DNA of 64,000 bases, from positions 81,594 through 145,593 of the forward strand of contig CACBRT010000002.1 of the NCBI GenBank assembly GCA_902541695.1. The letters are read 5' to 3'. The notes beneath the pieces are model-generated. The model was not told the DNA's origin. It did no database searches and was given only the letters and a program-made list of their open reading frames with translations. The translations under genes were made by a program, and so were the position numbers. The stretch comes from an uncultured Alphaproteobacteria bacterium. GTDB taxonomy: Bacteria > Pseudomonadota > Alphaproteobacteria > Rhodobacterales > Rhodobacteraceae. This document shows, one piece after another, positions 28,999 to 36,864 of this stretch (the first letter of the stretch is position 1; every line of letters begins with the position of its first letter).

Positions 28999-31515
28999 TT
29001 AAGATATTAAGCTGTCAAATGCACCGTTTAAATAAGGTTCATACTTATACCAAGCATTAGAGCTACCTTTATAAACCTTATGTCTTACCTGTTGTTGTGA
29101 GGTAGTTCTAACACTGCGTTTATTCTTTTCCGGTGATAGGCAGGCCTCTTCCCAATTCAACTCAAGGTATTTGATAAGTTCTCTAGTTTGGTTTTCTTGA
29201 TCAGTTGTAAGGCTTTCATAATTTATATTATAAATCCTACCACTATATTCTGACTGCCAAAGCCTCATCAGATCTTTGTATAGATTATAATATTCAACTA
29301 CATCCTTTAAATCGTAACAATATCCTAGATTGTGTGAGACAAAGTACTGTTTATAGTTCGACCAGCAAGTAGCAGCCGCATCTCTTTGTACATGAATAAT
29401 TTTAGCTTCAGGGAAAGCAGCACAAATTAATGGTATAAAGCGAAAGTTGTGTGGCATCTTATCTGTAACTATACTCTCATCGTTTGATACTTTAGATAAC
29501 TTAAATAAGTATTTTTTTCTGAAATCAGATACAGCTGCAGTGTCTACGGATGTAGAGTTTATAGCTAATTTACCTCCATACTGGTCTACATAGTTTAATT
29601 CTCCTGCACCAGTAACCTCAGAGTGTGATGATATTATTTGTTCTATTAGTGTAGTTCCTGATCTAGGCATTCCAATAATAAAAACTGGTGAAAGCCCACC
29701 AGAGCCTTTTTTTATTTCTAGTGAACTTTTTAACAGAATAGGCTGTGTTTTCTTCAAACCATTGAAAAGACTTTTATCTTTTTTTATTGAATAGTTTAGT
29801 AATTTTTTGCGCAAAGCATTACCCTTAGATAAATGATAAAAGGCTTGATTAAGGTCCCCTATGTCCTCATACATTTTAGCTAATGCAAAACTTAAATTAC
29901 ACCTTCCATCTTCACTCAAAACTCCAATTCTATATTGTTCTTTAACCTGAAGAAATTGCTCATCCTCTACATTATAATTTTTAATTGAACTTAAATTACG
30001 ATGTGCGGTAGCAAAATCAGGCTTGATGGAGATTGTTTTGTTGTAAGCCTCTATGGCTTCTTTCAGCTTTCCTTGATCTTTGAAAGCATTGCCTATGTTG
30101 TTATAGGCCTCAGCATAATCAGGCTTGATGGAGAGTGCTTTATTGTAAGCTTCTATAGCTTTTTCTAGCTTGTTTTGTTCTTGGAGAGTAAATCCCATAT
30201 TGTTATAGGCTTCAGCATAATCAGGCTTGATGGAGAGTGCTTTATTGTAAGCTTCTATAGCTTTTTCTAGCTTGTTTTGTTCTTGGAGAGTAAATCCCAT
30301 ATTGTTATAGGCTTCAGCATAATCAGGCTTGATGGAGAGTGCTTTATTGTAAGCTTCTATAGCTTTTTCTAGCTTGTTTTGCTCTTGGAGAGTAACACCC
30401 ATATTGTTATAGGCCTCAGCATAATCAGGCTTGATGGAGAGTGCTTTGTTGTAAAAAACTTCTGCTTGATTAAAATTCTTCAAGTGCTGGTAGCATAAAC
30501 CTATGTTGGCAATGATTTTTTCATCCCTGGGGTTAAATTGCAGCATTTCTTCAGCAAGAGAAATAGCAATTTCAAAATTGTTGAATTCCATTTGTAAATT
30601 TAAAATTATATGCCAAATTAGCTTCATATGAGATTTAAGACGATAAGCTTTTTCTAAATCTGATAAAGCATTTACTTTATCTCTTTGAGCTAAACTGATT
30701 AAGCCTCTATTTACTAGTGCTTCTGCATAATTTGGGTTAAGCTCAATAGCTTTTTCAAGATATTTTAAACTTTCATCTAAATTACCATTTATTCTTAAGC
30801 ATGATCCTAAAACATTCATACCTTCAATATCATTTGGAAACAATTTATTATTCTTCTTAGCAATTATAAGAGCTTCATCTACCTTTTTCAGTTTTATAAG
30901 AAGTCTTGTCTCATTCCAGCCCACTGAGGCTATGTTTTGATTTATACTTTTAGCTTTATCTAAATAAATTTTAGCTTTTTCAAGATTATCATTCAAAATG
31001 TAACAGTGTGATATTATTGATGGAATAAATGGATCTGTAGGAAACTCACTCATATTATTTTTTAAAAAATGAATTGCTTTATCATACTTACCATTATCCC
31101 GTAACTCTATAGCTTTCTCTAGTATCTTTTGGTTAACCTGTTCACCATCAAATTGTGCAGGTTGAGAAAATTTTATTTCCAATTTGTCAAATCTATCTCC
31201 CTTTACACTCTTACTTTTGGCTTGGTCAAAGACAGTCTTTGCATCAGCCATTCGATTTAGTTTAATCAAAGCTTCAATATAACTTAGCCAAAACTGAGTT
31301 ATGCCTGGATTGGTCTCTATAGCTGTTTTAAAAAATGGTAGGGCGGTCTCAATCTTGCCAATACCAACTGCTAAAACACCCATGTTGTGATTAGCGTCAG
31401 CGTGTTTAGGCTGTACTTTAAGTATAGCTGTATAATAACGATCAGCTTTTTGAAATTTGCCAGCTTTATGTGCCTCAACCCCCATTTTCAATGCCTGATT
31501 TAGTGTAAGTTCCAT
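28999..31515 (-). CDS. TPR protein with C-terminal sulfotransferase domain
   Basis: 838 aa. N-terminal TPR block shared with the neighbouring methyltransferase protein, then about ten more TPRs. Four of them (about residues 365-500) are nearly identical copies of a 34-residue unit containing AIEAYNKALSIKPDYAEAYN. C-terminal PAPS-dependent sulfotransferase: the 5'-phosphosulfate loop PVFIIGMPRSGTTLIEQI (about 605-622), a 3'-phosphate region near VTDKMPHNF and HVQRDAAATCWSNYKQYF. No signal peptide, so the enzyme is cytoplasmic. Substrate unknown; a glycan or protein is plausible. Confidence 0.88.
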   Translation of the reverse strand: MELTLNQALKMGVEAHKAGKFQKADRYYTAILKVQPKHADANHNMGVLAVGIGKIETALPFFKTAIETNPGITQFWLSYIEALIKLNRMADAKTVFDQAKSKSVKGDRFDKLEIKFSQPAQFDGEQVNQKILEKAIELRDNGKYDKAIHFLKNNMSEFPTDPFIPSIISHCYILNDNLEKAKIYLDKAKSINQNIASVGWNETRLLIKLKKVDEALIIAKKNNKLFPNDIEGMNVLGSCLRINGNLDESLKYLEKAIELNPNYAEALVNRGLISLAQRDKVNALSDLEKAYRLKSHMKLIWHIILNLQMEFNNFEIAISLAEEMLQFNPRDEKIIANIGLCYQHLKNFNQAEVFYNKALSIKPDYAEAYNNMGVTLQEQNKLEKAIEAYNKALSIKPDYAEAYNNMGFTLQEQNKLEKAIEAYNKALSIKPDYAEAYNNMGFTLQEQNKLEKAIEAYNKALSIKPDYAEAYNNIGNAFKDQGKLKEAIEAYNKTISIKPDFATAHRNLSSIKNYNVEDEQFLQVKEQYRIGVLSEDGRCNLSFALAKMYEDIGDLNQAFYHLSKGNALRKKLLNYSIKKDKSLFNGLKKTQPILLKSSLEIKKGSGGLSPVFIIGMPRSGTTLIEQIISSHSEVTGAGELNYVDQYGGKLAINSTSVDTAAVSDFRKKYLFKLSKVSNDESIVTDKMPHNFRFIPLICAAFPEAKIIHVQRDAAATCWSNYKQYFVSHNLGYCYDLKDVVEYYNLYKDLMRLWQSEYSGRIYNINYESLTTDQENQTRELIKYLELNWEEACLSPEKNKRSVRTTSQQQVRHKVYKGSSNAWYKYEPYLNGAFDSLIS
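30009..30450 (-). repeat. 102-bp tandem repeat inside the TPR sulfotransferase gene
   Basis: A marker (CAGCATAATC) recurs at 30111, 30213, 30315 and 30417, exactly 102 bp apart (34 codons, one TPR). The central copies differ by only one or two bases, and the outermost copies are more diverged. The unit length preserves frame, so copy-number change would lengthen or shorten the TPR superhelix without breaking the gene. Confidence 0.93.
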
Positions 31516-31776
31516 TTAAATTTTAATATGACTTATTTAATTTTTATTATTTAGATATACTAAAAATAATTAATATTAAAAGTATATTTAAGTAACCGTA
31601 ATTTAATTGATTAGTAAGTAAAGTGACAACTATTATTTAATTATCACTCACCAAGGTTTAAAATATTTTGTCACCTTAAAAAATGCATGTATCTTCCACA
31701 AGTATATTTAATTTATAATTGAGCAATACAATGCGAACTTGCATATACATCGTCTAAAGGTTAATAAATAAGGAAA

Positions 31777-31853
31777 GGTCCTGTGGCTCAACTGGATAGA
31801 GCAGCCCCCTCCTAAGGGGCAGGTTACAGGTTCAAATCCTGTCAGGACCGCCA
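31777..31853 (+). tRNA. tRNA-Arg (CCT)
   Basis: Acceptor GGTCCTG pairs with CAGGACC, anticodon stem GCCCC/GGGGC around CTCCTAA (anticodon CCT, codon AGG), T arm ACAGG/CCTGT with loop TTCAAAT, discriminator G and encoded CCA. Confidence 0.96.
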
Positions 31854-31913
31854 ATACAGTTGTTTGTTTTTGCTTGATTTTTTGATTTCAAAAATATTTA
31901 AGAGTTATATATC

Positions 31914-32486
31914 ATTATCAGAAATAAAATAATTTCAGGAGTAGATGAAGCTGGAAGAGGATCATGGGCTGGTCCAGTAGTTTCTGCTGCAGTAATTTTA
32001 GGAAATTTTAAAGATATAAGTATTTTAAATGATTCAAAAGTTTTAAGTTCAAAAAAAAGGGAGAAAATCTTTCAGGAATTAAAAAAATATTCAATTATTG
32101 GAGTAGGATTTTCGTCTGTTGAAGAAATAACAAAGTATAATATATTACAAGCAACTTTTTTATCTATGATAAGAGCTGTTAATTCATTATCAAAAAAACC
32201 AGAACTTTTGCTTATAGATGGAAATATGGTACCTCCTAAAATCCAAACAAAAGCTCAATCTATTATTAAAGGTGATAAACTTGTTCCCGAAATTTCAGCA
32301 GCATCAATTGTTGCTAAGGTAATTAGAGATCATCATATGAAGATTTTGGATAAAAAATATCCTGGATATAATTTCAAAAGTAATAATGGATATGGTGTTA
32401 AAGCACACTTAGATGCTTTAAAAAATCTTGGTTTAAGTCCTACACATAGACGTTCATTTAAACCAATACACAACATATTGTGTTAA
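31914..32486 (+). CDS. rnhB: Ribonuclease HII, start codon uncertain
   Basis: About 190 aa; cleaves RNA in RNA-DNA hybrids and single ribonucleotides in DNA. Catalytic Asp/Glu in SGVDEAGRGSWAGPVV, third Asp in LLLIDGNM, then GDKLVPEISAASIVAKVIRD and the C-terminal HxxSF-like tail THRRSFKPI. Homology demands a start upstream of 31935, but between the frame's stop (31899-31901) and that point there is no ATG, GTG or TTG. ATT at 31914 is a placeholder. Alternatively one A is missing from the A4 run at 31926-31929 and the gene starts at TTG 31882. The next in-frame ATG, at 32166, would delete the active site. Confidence 0.85.
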   Translation: MIRNKIISGVDEAGRGSWAGPVVSAAVILGNFKDISILNDSKVLSSKKREKIFQELKKYSIIGVGFSSVEEITKYNILQATFLSMIRAVNSLSKKPELLLIDGNMVPPKIQTKAQSIIKGDKLVPEISAASIVAKVIRDHHMKILDKKYPGYNFKSNNGYGVKAHLDALKNLGLSPTHRRSFKPIHNILC

Positions 32487-32520
32487 GAAAATTAATTAAC
32501 TCATTGATTTTAAAAAGTAT

Positions 32521-32551
32521 TTGACAGATTCATTGATTTGAATCATTTTAA
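32521..32551 (+). promoter_or_regulatory. Candidate ccrM promoter with two GANTC sites
   Basis: A consensus -35 hexamer, TTGACA (32521-32526), lies in the 89-bp gap before ccrM. Two GANTC sites, GATTC 32527-32531 and GAATC 32540-32544, fall right behind it, where the spacer and -10 would be. The -10 itself is weak (CATTTT/ATTTTA). GANTC is the CcrM target sequence, so methylation feedback is a reasonable inference. Confidence 0.5.
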
Positions 32552-32575
32552 TCAAATATTAAAATGAGAAGCTAA

Positions 32576-33697
32576 ATGGATATAATCACAAAAAAAAACA
32601 AATGTTTATTACCCATAAATTCAATCTTACATGGTGATACAATTGATTTAATGAAAAGCTTACCATGTAATTCGATTGATCTTATTTTTGCAGATCCTCC
32701 TTACAATCTTCAATTAAGTGGAAAATTAAAAAGGCCCGATCATTCAATGGTAGAGGGTGTTGAAGAAGATTGGGATAAGTTTTTAAATTTTAAAGATTAT
32801 GACAATTTTTGTGAAAATTGGCTTTCTGAAGCAAAAAGATTGCTTAAACCAAATGGTGCCATTTGGGTTATTGGTACTTATCATAATATTTATAGATTAG
32901 GATCCATTATTCAAAATTTAGATTTTTGGATTTTAAATGATGTTATATGGAGAAAATCCAATCCTATGCCAAACTTCCATGGAAAAAGACTAACTAATGC
33001 TCATGAGACACTTATTTGGGCATCAAAATCTGATAATTCTAAATATATATTTAATTATGAAGCTCTTAAAGAACTAAATGAGGGGCTACAGATGCGTTCG
33101 GATTGGATGATGCCAATTTGTAGTGGAAAGGAAAGAATTAAAAATAAATTAGGAAAAAAAGCTCATCCAACTCAAAAACCAGAGTCATTATTACATCGAA
33201 TTTTGATTGGAACATCTAATAAGGGTGACATTATCCTTGACCCTTTTTTTGGAACCGGCACGACTGGAGCAGTTGCAAAAAAATTAGGAAGAAAATTTAT
33301 TGGCATAGAAAAAGACAAAAAATATTTAGAAATAGCAAATAAACGAATAAAAGAAATAATTCCTCACGATGACAAATCAATAGAAATAACTAAAAGCAAA
33401 AGAAATTTACCAAGAATACCATTTGGTTCACTTATTGAGAGAGGAATTCTAAATCCTGGTGAAGATTTGCAATCTTTTAATGGAAGATATATTGCAAAAA
33501 TAAGGGCAGACGGTACTTTGATTTCTCATGATACAAAAGGATCAATTCATCAAGTTGGAGCCATATTAGAAGGTTTACCCTCTTGCAATGGGTGGGCTTA
33601 TTGGCATTTTAAAATTGATGGTTCAACTGCACCAATAGATGTCTTACGGCAAAAAATTATATCAGAATTATCTGAAGTAAAAAATAATATCAATTAG
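32576..33697 (+). CDS. ccrM: Cell-cycle DNA adenine methyltransferase CcrM (GANTC)
   Basis: 373 aa beta-class N6-adenine methyltransferase. Motif IV FADPPYNLQLSG (about residue 40) precedes motif I DPFFGTGTTGAVAKKLGR (about 222). The CcrM-specific C-terminal domain (about 275-370) contains RIPFGSLIERGILNPGE and RADGTLIS and helps recognise DNA. CcrM modifies GANTC at the end of replication in Alphaproteobacteria and drives cell-cycle transcription. Its 3' end overlaps convergent mutY by 8 nt. Confidence 0.96.
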   Translation: MDIITKKNKCLLPINSILHGDTIDLMKSLPCNSIDLIFADPPYNLQLSGKLKRPDHSMVEGVEEDWDKFLNFKDYDNFCENWLSEAKRLLKPNGAIWVIGTYHNIYRLGSIIQNLDFWILNDVIWRKSNPMPNFHGKRLTNAHETLIWASKSDNSKYIFNYEALKELNEGLQMRSDWMMPICSGKERIKNKLGKKAHPTQKPESLLHRILIGTSNKGDIILDPFFGTGTTGAVAKKLGRKFIGIEKDKKYLEIANKRIKEIIPHDDKSIEITKSKRNLPRIPFGSLIERGILNPGEDLQSFNGRYIAKIRADGTLISHDTKGSIHQVGAILEGLPSCNGWAYWHFKIDGSTAPIDVLRQKIISELSEVKNNIN

Positions 33698-34775
33698 AGT
33701 AATATTCTAATGCTAGATTTAAACACTTTCTAATCACTGTTGGAAATAAATTTAATAAATTATGATTAAATGATTCTAAAATAGCATTTTTTGGTGGTAT
33801 TTTAATATTTGCAATCATTATTTTAAGCTCAAGATTAAAATGAGTAAATGTATGCAAAATTGATTCATCTAAAGTCTTCCAATTCCCACTATATGGTGGA
33901 TTTAGTGTAGGAAAATTTCCTTCAACCCAATCACTTGTTGGAGGACATGTAGTACCTCCAAGTAATCCATTTTTTGGACGTTTGAACAAAATAATTTCGT
34001 TTTTAAGAGTAATTCCTATAAATATATAACCTTTTTTCTTAACTTTTTTTGGTCTCTTTTTTTTCAAAGGTATTAAATCAAATGTTTCATTCTTAGATGC
34101 AATACAATTTTTGATAACAGGGCATAAATTACAAACTGGATTTATGGGTTTACATATTAGCGAACCTAAATCCATCATTGCTTGGGCAAAATCACCAGAC
34201 CGTTTCTTTGGATAAACAGTTTCTAAACTTTTATAAATTACTAAATTATTCTTCTTTAAATCTTCTTTTATTTCAAATATCCTTGCTATAACTCTTTCAA
34301 TATTTCCATCAACAACAATAGCACTTTTATCAAATGCAATTGAACTAATTGCTGCTGCTGTATATTTACCAATCCCAGGTAAATTAAATAATTCTCTTTC
34401 ATTATTCGGAAATTTTCCATCATGTTTTTCACAAATTATTCGTGCGCATTTCTTTAGATTTAATGCTCTTCTATAGTAACCTAATCCAGACCATGATCTT
34501 AAAATATCATCTTCTTCAGCGTCGTTGAGTTTGTATATATCTGGCCATTTATTAATAAAATTTGAATAATAATTTTTAACAGTTTTTACATTAGTTTGTT
34601 GAAGCATTATTTCGGATATCCATACATTATATGGATCTTTTTTGATTCCTTTTTTTGAAAGTTCAGGTGTTATTCTCCAAGGTAATTTTCGTGCTTTTAT
34701 GTCGTACCAAGCAAGTAAAATTCTGCTAAAACTAGTGCGGTTTACCTTATTTGATTTATCATTTATTTTGTTCAT
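33690..34775 (-). CDS. mutY: A/G-specific adenine glycosylase
   Basis: 361 aa. Removes adenine opposite 8-oxoguanine. Catalytic Glu region SEIMLQQTNVKTV, HhH LPGIGKYTAAAISSIAF, catalytic Asp in VVDGNIERV, and a canonical 4Fe-4S loop C-x6-C-x2-C-x5-C (CKPINPVCNLCPVIKNC). A NUDIX-like C-terminal domain reads the 8-oxoG (about residues 235-350; TFTHFNLEL). Normal length. Confidence 0.95.
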   Translation of the reverse strand: MNKINDKSNKVNRTSFSRILLAWYDIKARKLPWRITPELSKKGIKKDPYNVWISEIMLQQTNVKTVKNYYSNFINKWPDIYKLNDAEEDDILRSWSGLGYYRRALNLKKCARIICEKHDGKFPNNERELFNLPGIGKYTAAAISSIAFDKSAIVVDGNIERVIARIFEIKEDLKKNNLVIYKSLETVYPKKRSGDFAQAMMDLGSLICKPINPVCNLCPVIKNCIASKNETFDLIPLKKKRPKKVKKKGYIFIGITLKNEIILFKRPKNGLLGGTTCPPTSDWVEGNFPTLNPPYSGNWKTLDESILHTFTHFNLELKIMIANIKIPPKNAILESFNHNLLNLFPTVIRKCLNLALEYYSN

Positions 34776-34807
34776 TATTATTCACTTTTATTTATTAATA
34801 TAATATT

Positions 34808-35128
34808 ATGCGAACTAAAAACTTTCAAAAGGCATCTGATCTATTTGATCAAATTATACCTGATAAATTAAAACAGAAGACATTTATACATAATAATATT
34901 TTTAATAACTGGAAACAAATAGTTGGTGAAGATATTTCTGAAATAATTCAGCCTTATAATTTAAAATTCTTGAGATACAAAATAACAGAGGCTACATTAA
35001 CACTCGAGGTAAATGAAATGCTGGTTCATCAAGCAGAATTATTAGAGAATCAGATCATTCAACGGATAAATTTTTTTTTTGGAATTAATGCTGTGATTAG
35101 ACTTAAATTTAAAAAAAAAATTTTTTAA
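34808..35128 (+). CDS. DUF721 (DciA-like) protein
   Basis: 106 aa. The pattern WKQIVGEDISEIIQPYNLKF followed by LTLEVNEMLVHQAELLENQII matches DUF721, the family of the replicative-helicase loader/operator DciA. It is divergent from mutY with a 32-nt gap. A role in DNA replication initiation is inferred from the family. Confidence 0.8.
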   Translation: MRTKNFQKASDLFDQIIPDKLKQKTFIHNNIFNNWKQIVGEDISEIIQPYNLKFLRYKITEATLTLEVNEMLVHQAELLENQIIQRINFFFGINAVIRLKFKKKIF

Positions 35129-35232
35129 CTATCAAATAATTTTTAAATTATAAACTAACCATCTCTTTTTTTTTCTCAATTGTTATATATATGTTTAATT
35201 ATTTAATGTGTTATTTTAAGTGTACATAAATC

Positions 35233-35844
35233 ATGATGTTAAAAATTATTCCTATATTTTTCTACTTATTAAGCTCTTTTTTCATGGTCTTTTTAACAAA
35301 TGCAAGTGAAATAAACAATACTAGTGATATTACACCAATGATTATTGGTAGTAAAAACGCACCAGTTAAAATAATTGAATATGCCTCTTTTACTTGTCCT
35401 CATTGTGCAACATTTCACAATGAAGTCTTACCAAAATTGAAGAATGATTATATAAACTCTGGAAAAGTTTTACTGGAATATAGAGAAGTTTATTTTGATG
35501 GTCCTGGTTTATGGGCAGGATTACTTGCTCGATGCCAGGGAAATAAAAAATATTTTGCTATGGTAGATCTTATTTATAAAAAACAAAAGGACTGGGCTAG
35601 CGGTAATCGTAATGACATAATCGAGGGATTATTATCAATAGGAAGACAAACAGGATTAGATGATCAGGAATCTAGACAGTGCATGGAAAATAGTGAACAA
35701 GCTAAAAAATTAATTGATATTTTTAAAAAAAATATTACAGAAGATGGAATTTCAAGTACACCTAGTTTTGTGATAAACGACGAATTAATGTCGAATATGA
35801 AATATGACGAACTCAAAAATATAATTGAAAGTCTTTTGAATTAG
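35233..35844 (+). CDS. DsbA-like thioredoxin-fold thiol oxidoreductase
   Basis: 203 aa. Signal peptide at about residues 1-24, then a thioredoxin fold with helical insert. The active site is CPHC (Cys55-Cys58) within YASFTCPHCATF, with the cis-Pro loop SSTPSFVIN near the end. Related to the DsbA/BdbD group that introduces periplasmic disulphides; LptD and the cysteine-rich secreted protein at 10783 are plausible clients. Its stop directly abuts the stop of convergent lpxK. Confidence 0.9.
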   Translation: MMLKIIPIFFYLLSSFFMVFLTNASEINNTSDITPMIIGSKNAPVKIIEYASFTCPHCATFHNEVLPKLKNDYINSGKVLLEYREVYFDGPGLWAGLLARCQGNKKYFAMVDLIYKKQKDWASGNRNDIIEGLLSIGRQTGLDDQESRQCMENSEQAKKLIDIFKKNITEDGISSTPSFVINDELMSNMKYDELKNIIESLLN

Positions 35845-36842
35845 TTATTTTAAAAAATTAATAATTCTATTTCTTATTGCACTTAAATCTTTAAATACAA
35901 ATTCTATATCGATAATATCAATAGATTTATGGAATCTCTGGGGAATCCTAATTTTGTCTTTTTCAGTTGTTATTAGTTTTAAATTATGTTTATCAGCATA
36001 ATTCTTAAGTTTTTCTATATCCTTAGAAGAATATGGATAATGATCTGGATATTCTTTTGTTTTTACTACATTATAACCAACCTCTCTTGCAGTATTAAAA
36101 AATTTTTCAGAATAAGCTATTCCTGAAAAAGCAAATACTTTTAGATTTTTCGTATTTTTTGGATAGTGATTTTTATAGATAAATCCTTTTATAATTTTAA
36201 TATTATAACTCTTATTTAGATCATTAATTACACTTATATCGCAATTTTTGTTTATAATAAAAACAATTGCGTCTGCTCGAGAGAGACCTTTTTGAATTGA
36301 CTCTCTTAGTGGCCCTAATGGGATTACGTATTTATTTCCGAATAAGATTTTGGAGTCAACAACTACTAATGATAGGTCTTTTTTAATCTTGGAGTTTTGA
36401 TATCCATCATCTAATAACACTATATCAAAACCGTCTTTATAAGCTTGGATGATCCCTTTTTTTCTATTTTTAGATACAATAACAGAACTTTTTTTTGATA
36501 GAATTAATGGTTCATCTCCAACTCGAGAAAAAGTATCAGATTGGGTTACATAATGGGGGCCCTTAATTTTGCCTCCATAACCTCTACTTACTACACATAC
36601 TTTAATGCCCATATCATTAAGAAGATCTTGCAATGCCATTGTAACAGGAGTTTTTCCTGAACCACCCACTGTTAAGTTCCCAACACAAATTACAGGTATT
36701 GGCATCTCTTCCCATGGACCATATTTTAATCTATAGTATGTAGCTAGTTCCCAAATTTTACTTAGGGGTTTGAGAAAAAAAAAATGGGATTAATTTCATT
36801 TTTATTTTTAAACCAGAATTTTGGCGTTTTTATAAACAACAA
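35845..36842 (-). CDS. lpxK: Tetraacyldisaccharide 4'-kinase LpxK, frame broken near the N-terminus
   Basis: Phosphorylates the 4' position of lipid A precursor at the inner membrane. The P-loop is ICVGNLTVGGSGKTPV, then VVSRGYGGK, LLDDGYQN and ITTEKDKIRI. The uninterrupted frame starts only at an internal ATG (36703-36705), which would delete the N-terminal membrane-anchoring region. That region exists upstream: KTPKFWFKNKNEINPIFFF, then across an A10 run at 36775-36784, LKPLSKIWELATYYRLKYGP. Joining them needs 11 (or 8) bases in the run. Corrected from TTG 36840-36842 the protein is about 332 aa, normal for LpxK. Sequencing indel or slippage likely. Confidence 0.85.
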
Positions 36843-36864
36843 ATAATCTCTCAGGTTAAAATCA

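Noticed and set aside
30009..30450. Regular direct repeats as a possible CRISPR array
   Set aside because: Period is 102 bp without unique spacers, and the repeats encode TPR units in frame; no cas genes.
26396..31853. Attachment-site duplicates of tRNA-Asn or tRNA-Arg 3' ends around the TPR genes
   Set aside because: I searched by eye for the T-arm and acceptor sequences of both tRNAs and found no second copy.
32483..32513. TTAA half-sites upstream of ccrM as a CtrA box
   Set aside because: Spacings are 5, 9 and 10 nt rather than 7, and TTAA is very frequent in this A/T-rich sequence.
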